From Pseudomonadota bacterium (GTDB lineage Bacteria > Pseudomonadota > Gammaproteobacteria > Burkholderiales > Methylophilaceae): a stretch of DNA of 7,134 nucleotides. Below are positions 1-6,775 of the stretch, one piece after another; position 1 is the first letter of the stretch; each line of letters begins with the position of its first letter. The translations under genes and the position numbers were made by a program. The notes beneath the pieces were generated by a model. It searched no databases. It was not told where the DNA came from and was given only the letters and a program-made list of their open reading frames with translations. The stretch is from NCBI GenBank assembly GCA_029549705.1, contig JAKPIR010000192.1, positions 1-7,134 of the forward strand. Direction: 5' to 3'.

Positions 1-541
1 CGGCGGCCACTTCCGCATTGAGGTTAAGGGTATAATTTTCTAGGGCACCAGCAGGCGGCGCTTCGGTTTCAACTTCTTGGTCTGTGCTTTCAGGTTTTTC
101 AGTATCAGGCACTTTTGAGACGCCGTGTGAGATGTAATTCACAATATCCAAGCGCGTAATACCTTGCTGATGTAAGAAGAATACGGCATGGGAATCTTTT
201 TCACCAAAAATCGCCACCAGTACATTGGCACCAGTCACCTCTTTTTTACCAGAAGACTGCACATGCAACATGGCGCGTTGAATGACGCGCTGAAAACCTA
301 ACGTTGGCTGTGTATCCACATCTTCTTGGCCACCCACGGTAGGGGTATGCTCTTCAATATACTGGCTGAGTTCTTTCCGCAGCGTTTCAAGGGTTGCGCC
401 ACAAGCACGAAGCACCTCAGCTGCGGTTGGGTTGTCAATCATAGCGAGCAGCAAATGTTCAACCGTAATGAGCTCATGGCGCTTTTGTCTTGCTTCCATA
501 AAGGCCATGTGCAGGCTAACTTCTAACTCTTGGGCAATCAT
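1..541 (-). CDS. clpA: ClpA, ATP-dependent Clp protease ATP-binding subunit (N-terminal part, runs off the left edge)
   Basis: This is the first 180 codons of ClpA, the AAA+ unfoldase that feeds substrates into the ClpP peptidase in the cytoplasm. The start reads MIAQELEVSLHMAFMEAR, followed by HELITVEHLLLAMID, the typical opening of the Clp N-domain, which has two four-helix repeats (about residues 1-145). An acidic, Pro-rich linker (KVPDTEKPESTDQEVETEAP) follows, and the fragment ends at ENYTLNLNAEV, which in ClpA lies just before the first AAA+ module. The Walker motifs and the IGL/F loop for ClpP are outside the window. The ATG at 539-541 has AGGA (548-551) six bases upstream. clpS ends 45 bp upstream on the same strand, the standard clpS-clpA order, and the N-domain is the docking site of ClpS. 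ClpB or ClpC is excluded by the ClpS neighbour and by the N-domain sequence. Confidence 0.95.
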   Translation of the reverse strand, partial: MIAQELEVSLHMAFMEARQKRHELITVEHLLLAMIDNPTAAEVLRACGATLETLRKELSQYIEEHTPTVGGQEDVDTQPTLGFQRVIQRAMLHVQSSGKKEVTGANVLVAIFGEKDSHAVFFLHQQGITRLDIVNYISHGVSKVPDTEKPESTDQEVETEAPPAGALENYTLNLNAEVAA

Positions 542-586
542 TTTATTTCCTAACTTTCAATATGTATTCTATTTTTGCAGTCACCA

Positions 587-898
587 CTAAGTTGGCTCAA
601 TGACGCATTGCAAGGGATGCTGGTGCTCTTTTGCTAGTGTGAGCACCTGATTCATCTTCGTTTCTGCAATATCTTGCGGGTAAACACCGCATACACCTAT
701 GCCCTCAGTATGTACTTTGAGCATGATTTGCGTTGCTTGTTCACGGTTTTTATTAAAAAAACGTTCCAAGCACTCAACCACGAATTCCATTGGTGTGTAA
801 TCGTCATTCAGTAACAGTACTTTAAACATGGGGGGCAATTTTGGTTTTGCAACCTCAGGCTTCAGTACGGTATTTGTTTCATGTGGTGCATTTGCCAT
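587..898 (-). CDS. clpS: ClpS, adaptor protein for ClpA (N-degron pathway)
   Basis: The protein has 103 residues, close to the E. coli ClpS length of 106. ClpS binds proteins with bulky hydrophobic N-terminal residues and delivers them to ClpAP for degradation. A flexible Pro/Lys-rich N-terminal tail (1-23) is followed by the core beginning MFKVLLLNDDYTPMEFVVE. The N-degron pocket is visible: N31, D32 and H63 match E. coli N34, D35 and H66, and T35 and M37 line the pocket. The run ICGVYPQDIAETK (in a slightly different form, GVCGVYPQDIAETK) and the ending HPLQCVIEPT are typical. The start is the ATG at 896-898; no clear Shine-Dalgarno is seen upstream. It lies 45 bp ahead of clpA and is probably cotranscribed with it. 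Confidence 0.96.
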   Translation of the reverse strand: MANAPHETNTVLKPEVAKPKLPPMFKVLLLNDDYTPMEFVVECLERFFNKNREQATQIMLKVHTEGIGVCGVYPQDIAETKMNQVLTLAKEHQHPLQCVIEPT

Positions 899-962
899 AA
901 TCAGAATCTATTTTGGGCTAAACTGGAAAAAATTCAAGTTTAATTTCACCGATTTATTGAGG

Positions 963-989
963 ATGATACTACGCGTTTGTGAGATTCAA
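963..989 (-). promoter_or_regulatory. Weak candidate sigma70-type promoter for clpS-clpA
   Basis: On the minus strand, TTGAAT (984-989) is followed after 15 bp by TATCAT (963-968), which matches TATAAT in five of six positions. The spacer is shorter than the preferred 17 bp. The site lies in the 100-bp gap between the CNNM gene and clpS and would give a leader of about 58 nt. No hairpin with a T-run follows the CNNM stop, so read-through from that gene is also possible. Confidence 0.25.
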
Positions 990-998
990 TTACAGAGA

Positions 999-2270
999 CT
1001 AAGGGAATATCTTCACGCTTTTCACAATACGATCTTGGGTTTGAATGATTTCCAGTACATGGGTGCCAATTTTAAAGCTGGTGTTTGATTCCGGAATATC
1101 CTCAAAATGCTCTAAAATCAGACCGTTTAACGTGCGCGGGCCATCCAGCGGCAGTTGCAAATCCAGTTTCTTGTTTAAGTCGCGCAACATGCTACTGCCG
1201 TCCACCAGCCAGCCACCATCTTCATCTTGGCGGTAGCTGCCCGTGCGGCTGGGCGATTGGGTAGTAAAGTCACCAATCATTTCTTCTAAAATATCTTCAA
1301 GCGTAACTAAGCCTTTAAATTCACCGTATTCATCCACCACTAGGGCAACGCGCTGCTGATGTTCTTGAAACTGTTGAATTTGCGTGTAAAGCGGTGTGCC
1401 TGACGGAATAAAATAGGGCTCAGTGATTATTTCACGCAAGGATTCTTTGCTTAAGTCATTGTTTTCATGATGCGTGCGCAGTTGCGCCATGACTTTGCGT
1501 AAGTGCAAAATGCCGATGATTTCTTCATGTTCGCCTTCTTGCACGGGCAGGCGCGTATGTTGGCTGTTGGCGATTTTTTGTAATATCTCTTCAAGTGGCG
1601 CATCAAAGTTAATGGTTTCAACCAAGGTGTGTGCTGTCATCACATCATCTACGCTGATTTTTTCAAGATCGAACAAATTTAATAAAATAGTACGGTGTTT
1701 TTTGGGTAAAAAGTTGCCTGCATCGGTAACGATACTGCGCAGCTCATCCATGCTAAGCGACTGAATATTTTCAGAAAAATTAACTTTTACGCGTAAAAGC
1801 TTAAGCCAGCCAGACACAAAAAGATTGACAAACCACACTACGGGATAGAGCAGTTTTAATAGCGGATAAAGCAGATAACTACAAAATATGCCGATTTTTT
1901 CTGCATGCGCTGCGGCGATAATCTTGGGTGATATTTCACTAAAAATCAGAATGGCAAACGTGATGCAAGTCGTGCTAATCATCAGTGCCCATTCGCCTTC
2001 TCCTAGTAACTGGACGACGATGACTGTGGATAATGTTGCCAGGGCAGCATTCACAAAGTTATTGCATAGCAATATGACCCCTAAAAGTTTGTCCGTTTTA
2101 GCAAGCAAGGCGCTAGCGAGTTTTGCGCCTCGATGGCCTTCTTTGACCAAATGTCTTAACCGGTAGCGGTTTAGGGACATTAAGCTTGTTTCAGACATAG
2201 AAAAAAATGCAGACAGCAACAGTAAAACGCCAAGTGCGCCAAATTGCCAAGAAATAGGGATGTTATCCAA
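999..2270 (-). CDS. CNNM/CBS-domain membrane protein (YfjD / HlyC-CorC family)
   Basis: The 423-residue protein matches the layout and length of E. coli YfjD (about 428 residues). A CNNM (DUF21) membrane domain occupies about 1-160, with hydrophobic segments near 9-30, 62-89, 95-118 and 128-155. It carries the family's FFSMSET (22-28), NRYRLRHLVKEG, LLCNNFVN (67-74) and SEISPK (111-116) motifs. Two CBS modules follow (about 207-265 and 283-337, with VALVVDEYGEFKGLVTLEDI at 308-327). A CorC/HlyC C-terminal domain spans about 350-423 (LNGLILEHFEDIP, then IVKSVKIFP). Family members are implicated in Mg2+ or other divalent-cation transport, with nucleotide binding by the CBS pair; the substrate here is unknown. 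Older haemolysin labels are misleading. The start is TTG (2268-2270): an in-frame TAA lies two codons upstream and no ATG or GTG fits nearby. No Shine-Dalgarno is evident. It stands alone, after the secF terminator. Confidence 0.92.
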   Translation of the reverse strand: MDNIPISWQFGALGVLLLLSAFFSMSETSLMSLNRYRLRHLVKEGHRGAKLASALLAKTDKLLGVILLCNNFVNAALATLSTVIVVQLLGEGEWALMISTTCITFAILIFSEISPKIIAAAHAEKIGIFCSYLLYPLLKLLYPVVWFVNLFVSGWLKLLRVKVNFSENIQSLSMDELRSIVTDAGNFLPKKHRTILLNLFDLEKISVDDVMTAHTLVETINFDAPLEEILQKIANSQHTRLPVQEGEHEEIIGILHLRKVMAQLRTHHENNDLSKESLREIITEPYFIPSGTPLYTQIQQFQEHQQRVALVVDEYGEFKGLVTLEDILEEMIGDFTTQSPSRTGSYRQDEDGGWLVDGSSMLRDLNKKLDLQLPLDGPRTLNGLILEHFEDIPESNTSFKIGTHVLEIIQTQDRIVKSVKIFP

Positions 2271-2302
2271 AGTTTATTTATTGCAGAGAAAAAGTGAATT
2301 GT

Positions 2303-2331
2303 AGTTTACAGTGAAGCGTACACCTAAACAA
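2303..2331 (-). promoter_or_regulatory. Candidate sigma70-type promoter for the CNNM/CBS gene
   Basis: Reading the minus strand, TTGTTT (2326-2331) is followed after exactly 17 bp by TAAACT (2303-2308), four of six to TATAAT. The position, between the secF terminator and the TTG start at 2270, is where a promoter is needed. Transcription would start near 2296, giving a leader of about 25 nt. Sequence matches are only moderate. The rest of 2271-2447 shows no gene. Confidence 0.3.
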
Positions 2332-2438
2332 GAGCGCTATTTTTGACGAAATGGCATCAATAACAGAATGATTTGCGCTACATACTCGCAAGAAATATAG
2401 GTTGCAAATCGCTGCAATTTGTTTAAAAAAACGCCGAG

Positions 2439-2486
2439 AAAATTTTAATGCCCTGCAAGCCTTTATTTATAAGGCTTGCAGGGCAT
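2439..2486 (-). terminator. Intrinsic terminator after secF
   Basis: A perfect 16-bp inverted repeat, ATGCCCTGCAAGCCTT (2448-2463) and its exact complement (2471-2486), encloses a 7-nt loop, TATTTAT. On the minus strand the stem is followed by TAAAA and then TTTT (2439-2442), a T-tract set back about five bases. The plus strand has no T-tract after it. The hairpin lies about 50 bp beyond the secF stop and so closes the yajC-secD-secF unit. The long stem may also protect the mRNA 3' end. Confidence 0.72.
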
Positions 2487-2538
2487 GTCAAAAGGTTTGT
2501 ACTTAGAAGTTGCGCTTTTAATGGATTTTGACGCGCGT

Positions 2539-3477
2539 TTAAGGTGTTGCTTCAGCGGCTTCAGGTTTTTTCTCAGTATCACCCATCAAGTTGGCGCGGT
2601 TTACGCCAAGATACATGGCGATTGGGCTTGCGACCAATACCGATGAATAAATACCGAACAAAATACCAATGGTAAGTGCAAGCGCAAAATTGTGCAGTGC
2701 CTCACCGCCGAACAAGAGCATGGATAGCACCATGAGTTGCGTAGAAAAGTGCGTGATGATGGTGCGTGACATGGTGCGGGTAATGGCGTTGTCAATCACT
2801 TGCACAACGGTTGCCTTACGCATTTTTCTAAAGTTTTCACGTACACGGTCAAACACCACCACAGATTCATTGACTGAATAGCCCAGTACCGCGAGTACCG
2901 CAGCGAGTACAGTGAGGTTGAAATCCCACTGGAAAAACGCGAAAAAGCCTAAAATAATCACCACGTCGTGCATGTTGGCGATGATGGCGGCTACAGCAAA
3001 GCGCCATTCAAATCGCAGCCACAGGTAGAGCATAATGCCGACAATCACAAAAAACAGCGCGAGTGCGCCATTTTCATAGAGTTCAGCGCCTACTTGCGCG
3101 CCAACCGCTTCCACGCGGCGCACTTCAGCCGCCGGGTCGGCAGCTACTAAAGCCTCTTTAACGTGTTCAGACAAATTGGCGACTGAAATATCCGTTTTTG
3201 CTGGCAGTCGAATCAACACATCGCGACTTGAGCCAAAGTTCTGCACAGTCGCTTCTTTCAGGCCAATGTTATCCACGGCTTTACGAATGTTGTCTAAATT
3301 GGCCGCTTGCGGATAGCTTACCTCCATAATGGTGCCGCCGGTAAAGTCCACGCCAAAATTGAGGCCACGCGTAACTAAAAAGAAGACCGCCAGTATAAAA
3401 GTCACTAATGAGATGGTCGTTGTGAGGCGACCATAACTCATAAAGGGAATGTCATTTTTAATTCTAAATAATTCCAT
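2539..3477 (-). CDS. secF: SecF, protein-export membrane protein
   Basis: SecF pairs with SecD in the inner membrane and uses the proton-motive force to help the SecYEG/SecA translocase finish and release exported proteins. The 312 residues (E. coli 323) show the RND-like fold with six membrane spans: TM1 about 18-37, then the conserved NFGVDFTGGT (40-49), a periplasmic domain to about 135, and five further spans (about 137-156, 160-182, 186-206, 240-257, 262-290). The signature GYSVNESVVVFDRVRENFR (199-217) is intact, including the D210-R211 pair in the stretch tied to proton coupling. The C-tail is short and charged (TEKKPEAAEATP). The ATG (3475-3477) is 25 bp after the secD stop, with a weak TAGAG (3486-3490) as ribosome site, so translation with secD is likely coupled in one operon. 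The 8-bp palindrome ACGCGCGT abuts the stop codon. Confidence 0.97.
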   Translation of the reverse strand: MELFRIKNDIPFMSYGRLTTTISLVTFILAVFFLVTRGLNFGVDFTGGTIMEVSYPQAANLDNIRKAVDNIGLKEATVQNFGSSRDVLIRLPAKTDISVANLSEHVKEALVAADPAAEVRRVEAVGAQVGAELYENGALALFFVIVGIMLYLWLRFEWRFAVAAIIANMHDVVIILGFFAFFQWDFNLTVLAAVLAVLGYSVNESVVVFDRVRENFRKMRKATVVQVIDNAITRTMSRTIITHFSTQLMVLSMLLFGGEALHNFALALTIGILFGIYSSVLVASPIAMYLGVNRANLMGDTEKKPEAAEATP

Positions 3478-3502
3478 AATGTTTACTCTAAGTAATTGAC
3501 GC

Positions 3503-5383
3503 TTAAGCTTTAAAAATTTGGCCGATGGAGATTTTGTTTACCTTGCGGCGGTAGCCGTAGATAAAGTTCACCAAAGCGCGTGACACCAGCACAGCGCTGA
3601 ACATCGAAGTGATAATGCCCAGCACATGCACTACCGCAAAACCTTTTACGGGGCCAGTGCCGAACATAAACAAAGCCAAACCGGCAATCATGGTGGTGAC
3701 GTTCGAGTCCAGAATGGTGTCCCAAGCGCGCTCGTACCCTGCATGAATAGCAGCCTGCGGTGTGTTGCCATTGCGTAATTCTTCTCTGATGCGCTCGTTA
3801 ATCAGTACGTTGGCATCAATCGCCATACCTAAGGTGAGGGCTACCGCGGCCAGGCCTGGTAATGTAAGCGTGGCCTGTAACATCGATAACAACGCTACCA
3901 GCAATAGCAAGTTGATGCTTAACGCAAACACGGAAACACCACCAAACAAGTGATAGTAAATCACCATGAATAGGGCGATTGCCGCAAAGCCCCAAAGCGT
4001 TGAGTGGATGCCGCGGCTGATATTTTCTTCGCCCATGCTGGGGCCTACGGTACGCTCTTCAATAATATCCATTGGCGCGGCTAATGCGCCAGCGCGCATG
4101 AGTAAGGCTAAATCCTGTGCTTCTTGCAGATTGGCCATCCCCGTGATTTGAAAGCTGGAAGAAAGCTCGGTTTGAATTTCTGGCGCTGTTAACACTTCCT
4201 GCTCGTTTTTTTCAATCAGCACCACGGCCATGCGGCGTTTCACACCTTCACGTGAGGCGCTTTTCATGGCGGCTGCACCTTTTGCATCTAAGCGAATGCT
4301 AATAATAGCGCCACCTTGCTGTGAATCAGTATTTGGGTTGGCAGATGTGAGGTTGTCACCAGAAAACACTACTTCTTTATCTACTAACAATGGTTCTTCT
4401 TGACCTGTTCTGTCACCACGAACTTTGAGTAATTCAGTTCCGGCAGGAACCGTGCCGTTAATTGCCGCTTCTACTTTTTGCGGGTTGTAGTCACGTGAAC
4501 CATTATTGAGGCCATGCGCAGCCACCATGCGCACTTGCAACGTTGCAGTACGGCCAATAATATCTTTTGCCTTGGCCGTATCTTGCACGCCGGGCAGTTG
4601 TACCACAATACGGTCTGCACCTTGCTGTTGAATCACCGGTTCTGCCACACCAAGTTCATTCACGCGGTTATGCAAGGTTTGAATATTTTGCTTGATGGCA
4701 GCATCTTGCAACGCCTTTTGCTCAACCAAGCTTAAGGTGATTTTTAAAATTTTATCTTCACCAATTGCAGTGTCGGTCAGCGTTAAATCAGCGTAGTTTT
4801 TGCTGATGAGTTTTTTGGCTTTGGCGAGTTCATTCGCGTCATTAAAGCGAATTTGGATTTCTTGTCCTTCGTTAGAAACGCTGGTATAGGCAATGCGCTC
4901 TTTACGAAGCGATGCTTTAAAGTCGCCCACATAACCTTCCACCGCCTTTTTGAGCACGGCTTTCATATCAACTTGCATTAAAAAGTGCACGCCACCACGT
5001 AAATCAAGGCCCAAATACATGGGTTTGGCGTTAAAGAAACCGCGTAACCAGTTAGGAGAACGTGAAAGTAAATTCAGTGCTACGGTGTAATCTTTACCCA
5101 AATGCGCTTCTAACACATCTTTGGCGCGAATTTGCGTATCGGTATTGGCAAACCGTGCCTTAACGCCACGCTCGTCTAAATACACGCCATCGTAGGCAAC
5201 ATTCTGTTTTTTAAATATTTCTTCCACTTGTCCCAACAGCGCGGTATCGAGCTTGGTGGTGCTTTTGGCAGGCGTAATTTGTACCGCAGGCGATTCACCA
5301 AAAAAATTGGGTATGGTATAAATGAGCCCAATCAAAATGATGACTGCAATTAGTATGTTTTTCCACATTGGATAGCGGTTCAT
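3503..5383 (-). CDS. secD: SecD, protein translocase subunit
   Basis: SecD is the larger partner of SecF, with a big periplasmic part that grips emerging substrates. The 626 residues (E. coli 615) show TM1 at about 7-27, periplasmic domain P1 with PMYLGLDLRGGVHFLMQVD (121-139), the conserved HNRVNELGVAEPVIQQQGADRI (238-259, GVAEP and GADRI as key elements), LLMRAGALAAP (427-437) and EERTVGPSMG (442-451). A C-terminal five-span membrane domain runs from about 462 to 610. GMAIDANVLINERIREEL (519-536) includes D523, equivalent to the proton-relay residue D519 of E. coli SecD. The ATG is at 5381-5383, with a modest GTAGAG ribosome site seven bases upstream. yajC ends 94 bp upstream and secF starts 25 bp downstream, the standard order. 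Nothing is missing or unusual. Confidence 0.98.
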   Translation of the reverse strand: MNRYPMWKNILIAVIILIGLIYTIPNFFGESPAVQITPAKSTTKLDTALLGQVEEIFKKQNVAYDGVYLDERGVKARFANTDTQIRAKDVLEAHLGKDYTVALNLLSRSPNWLRGFFNAKPMYLGLDLRGGVHFLMQVDMKAVLKKAVEGYVGDFKASLRKERIAYTSVSNEGQEIQIRFNDANELAKAKKLISKNYADLTLTDTAIGEDKILKITLSLVEQKALQDAAIKQNIQTLHNRVNELGVAEPVIQQQGADRIVVQLPGVQDTAKAKDIIGRTATLQVRMVAAHGLNNGSRDYNPQKVEAAINGTVPAGTELLKVRGDRTGQEEPLLVDKEVVFSGDNLTSANPNTDSQQGGAIISIRLDAKGAAAMKSASREGVKRRMAVVLIEKNEQEVLTAPEIQTELSSSFQITGMANLQEAQDLALLMRAGALAAPMDIIEERTVGPSMGEENISRGIHSTLWGFAAIALFMVIYYHLFGGVSVFALSINLLLLVALLSMLQATLTLPGLAAVALTLGMAIDANVLINERIREELRNGNTPQAAIHAGYERAWDTILDSNVTTMIAGLALFMFGTGPVKGFAVVHVLGIITSMFSAVLVSRALVNFIYGYRRKVNKISIGQIFKA

Positions 5384-5477
5384 AGTCTGACTCTACTTTG
5401 TAACAGATTGATGTTGAACAAAAACACTAGGATAACGGGTTTTATTACGCGTGTATCTTGATTAAAACGCGCGTTAA

Positions 5478-5795
5478 TTAAAGACTTTTAATCGTGCCTT
5501 TTGGCAAAGCAGTTTGAATCGCCTGTTTTTGCACGGTGATTTCAGTATTCGCAGCAATTTCAATCGTCACAAAAGCCTCGGCCACTTTGCTGACTTTCCC
5601 GACAATGCCGCCGCTGGTGACAACTTCATCGCCTTTTTGCAAAGCTGCTATCATCGCGCGCTGTTCTTTTGCAGCCTTCATTTGCGGACGAATAATCATG
5701 AAGTAAAACAAAACAAAAATCACAATTAGCGGTAAAAAACTCATTAAGTCGTTACCAGTTGTAGCGCTTGCGGCGTAAGCGTTAGAAATAAACAT
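5478..5795 (-). CDS. yajC: YajC, Sec translocase accessory subunit
   Basis: YajC is a small single-span inner-membrane protein that copurifies with SecDF. Starting at the ATG 5793-5795 it has 105 residues (E. coli 110) and begins MFISNAYAAS, matching the usual MSFFISDAVAA-like opening. One membrane segment (about 18-36, ending FYFMIIRPQMK) is followed by a cytoplasmic domain with KGDEVVTSGGIVGKVSKVAE and the C-terminal LPKGTIKSL, both family hallmarks. A longer reading from a TTG at 5820-5822 adds nine residues without homology and has no ribosome site, so it is rejected. GAAGG at 5803-5807 supports the shorter form. The usual upstream neighbour tgt is displaced here by a plus-strand gene, so yajC needs its own promoter, and one can be seen. 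Confidence 0.95.
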   Translation of the reverse strand: MFISNAYAASATTGNDLMSFLPLIVIFVLFYFMIIRPQMKAAKEQRAMIAALQKGDEVVTSGGIVGKVSKVAEAFVTIEIAANTEITVQKQAIQTALPKGTIKSL

Positions 5796-5802
5796 ATTAA
5801 AA

Positions 5803-5807
5803 CCTTC
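5803..5807 (-). promoter_or_regulatory. Ribosome binding site that fixes the yajC start
   Basis: GAAGG on the minus strand lies seven bases before the ATG at 5793-5795. It sits inside the nine-codon extension of the longer TTG reading, which supports the shorter protein. Confidence 0.7.
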
Positions 5808-5835
5808 AAAAAATGTACACAAAAATTAACGCAAG

Positions 5836-5844
5836 ATTCTAACA
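5836..5844 (-). promoter_or_regulatory. Extended -10 promoter for yajC-secD-secF
   Basis: The minus strand reads TGTTAGAAT: a TGn extension joined to TAGAAT, five of six to TATAAT. No good -35 lies 17 bp upstream, as is common for extended -10 promoters. Transcription would begin near 5829, leaving a leader of about 34 nt with the GAAGG ribosome site. The -10 region overlaps one copy of a dyad (5841-5856), so a regulator could act here. Confidence 0.5.
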
Positions 5845-5940
5845 CATACTTGTGTTTTGTTAGTACGATGTGCTTGAGTCAAAATTTTAGCGAAAGTGAT
5901 TTTGTGGCAATTGGTAAAATGCAGAAACACAAGTATGTCG
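5841..5940. repeat. Inverted repeat pair with a dyad core upstream of yajC
   Basis: ACATACTTGTGTTT (5844-5857) recurs as its exact reverse complement AAACACAAGTATGT (5925-5938), 67 bp away. The left copy is itself a near-perfect dyad, AACACA-TACT-TGTGTT (5841-5856); the right copy keeps one full half-site and part of the other (AACACA-AGTA-TGTCGC, 5926-5941). This looks like two sites for a dimeric DNA-binding protein, the left one overlapping the yajC -10. It could instead be the stem of a larger structure or the ends of a small inserted element. I cannot name the binder. Confidence 0.5.
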
Positions 5941-6056
5941 CGCGTGGCAAGTTTAAGTTTTTCAAGAAGGTTTGTTTCGCAGATACGTGTTTATGTTGCA
6001 GTGAATGTAGCCTAAATGGGTAATTGTATTTTCAGTATTTATTTGATATTTTTGAC

Positions 6057-6062
6057 TAAAAT
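6057..6062 (+). promoter_or_regulatory. Possible -10 element for the PEP-CTERM gene
   Basis: TAAAAT (five of six to TATAAT) lies in a very AT-rich leader about 25 bp before the start codon at 6088. No convincing -35 is found at 16-18 bp upstream, and the AT bias makes chance matches likely. Confidence 0.22.
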
Positions 6063-6074
6063 TTTTTCTTATCG

Positions 6075-6081
6075 AAAGGTG
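6075..6081 (+). promoter_or_regulatory. Ribosome binding site that fixes the PEP-CTERM gene start
   Basis: AAAGGTG ends six bases before the ATG at 6088-6090. The following codons encode a textbook signal peptide, so this start is preferred over the in-frame ATG at 6016, which would place 24 unrelated residues in front of it. Confidence 0.75.
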
Positions 6082-6087
6082 TTTTCA

Positions 6088-6702
6088 ATGAAAAAGTCAA
6101 TAGTTGCCATCGTATTTGCATCACTTTCTCTATTCACTACCTTAGTCTCCGCGGAAACTGTCACCATTGATTTTGAGTCCCTGACTAGTCCTGATCTCGT
6201 CTATAAATCTACTTATACTGAAGATGGCTATAGATTTATCTCTTCAAAATCGGATCCTGAGGCCTTTTTGTCTTGGCAAACTGGCAGTCCTTATTATTCA
6301 GGTACAGCATTTGCGAATAATTTTATGGGTGAAACGACGACACTATCGAAGTTAGATGGTGAGTTGTTTAACTTTAATTCGATTGATTTAGCAGGAGTGT
6401 ATTTAAATGATTTTTTTATACCTGGCTCTATTTTAAAGTTTAACGGCCTGCAGGTTGGTGGCAGCACTGTGAGTCAAGACGTTAAAATTAACAATCCTGG
6501 TGTTTTTACTACATTTAAGCTAGAAGGTTTTAGCAATCTTGTTAGCGTTTCTTGGACACAAGGCTCTACAGCAATGCAAAACGCACATCAATTTGACAAT
6601 TTAGTCCTTAGTGCTGCACCCGTACCAGAGCCAAGCACATGGGTATTGATGGCAGTTGGGTTGATGGGCATGATTAGTCTACGTCGCAGAAAAATTATTT
6701 AA
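6088..6702 (+). CDS. Secreted PEP-CTERM sorting-domain protein, function unknown
   Basis: The protein has 204 residues. A Sec signal peptide opens it (MKK, hydrophobic core, cleavage probably after LVSA at 22). The mature part (23-176) is cysteine-free, rich in Ser, Thr, Asn, Gly and aromatics, and looks like all-beta structure: it begins VTIDFESL and ends QFDNLVLSAAP, a pattern common to PEP-CTERM beta-sandwich proteins. The C-terminus is the full sorting signal: VPEPSTW (179-185), a hydrophobic span (about 186-197) and the basic tail RRRK. Such proteins are exported, recognised by an exosortase at PEP, and cleaved for the cell surface or extracellular matrix; the exosortase must be encoded elsewhere. 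The specific role is not recognisable. The gene is visibly more AT-rich than its neighbours, faces the opposite way, and sits between tgt and yajC, which suggests later insertion. Confidence 0.88.
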   Translation: MKKSIVAIVFASLSLFTTLVSAETVTIDFESLTSPDLVYKSTYTEDGYRFISSKSDPEAFLSWQTGSPYYSGTAFANNFMGETTTLSKLDGELFNFNSIDLAGVYLNDFFIPGSILKFNGLQVGGSTVSQDVKINNPGVFTTFKLEGFSNLVSVSWTQGSTAMQNAHQFDNLVLSAAPVPEPSTWVLMAVGLMGMISLRRRKII

Positions 6703-6716
6703 AAGTAAAAAACATC

Positions 6717-6744
6717 AAAAAAGCGAAGGTTGGCGCGGTTTTTT
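6717..6744. terminator. Possible bidirectional terminator between the PEP-CTERM gene and tgt
   Basis: AAAAAA-GCG (6717-6725) can pair with CGC-GG-TTTTTT (6734-6744) around an 8-nt loop, with GG as a bulge. Each strand thus shows a small GC stem followed by six T. It lies 15 bp after the PEP-CTERM stop, between convergent genes, where such a site is expected. The GC part of the stem is only three pairs, so strength is doubtful. Confidence 0.4.
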
Positions 6745-6775
6745 CAGGAATGCTCTATTCCGCGGATGAATAATA

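Noticed and set aside
326..526. Plus-strand open frame inside clpA
   Set aside because: It lies antisense to the conserved ClpA N-domain and shows no independent coding signal.
2401..2430. Short hairpin TTGCA...TGCAA followed by an A-run, considered as a second terminator
   Set aside because: The stem is only five pairs, and neither strand shows a proper T-tract directly after it.
2669..2881. Plus-strand open frame inside secF (similar ones lie inside secD and the CNNM gene)
   Set aside because: These are antisense readings of strongly conserved membrane proteins.
5796..5822. Longer YajC from a TTG at 5820-5822
   Set aside because: The nine extra residues do not match the family, and the ribosome site GAAGG lies inside them.
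5904..5950. Direct repeat GTGGCAA spaced by 40 bp
   Set aside because: Seven bases are too short to separate from chance, and flanking bases do not match.
5904..6000. Sigma54 (-24/-12) promoter for the PEP-CTERM gene, expected if it belongs to a PrsR/RpoN-type regulon
   Set aside because: The GTGGCAA strings at 5904 and 5944 have no GC at the required spacing, and TTGCA at 5996-6000 has CG rather than GG at -24.
6016..6087. Longer N-terminus for the PEP-CTERM protein from the ATG at 6016
   Set aside because: It would put 24 residues ahead of a complete signal peptide and has no ribosome site, while AAAGGTG supports the ATG at 6088.
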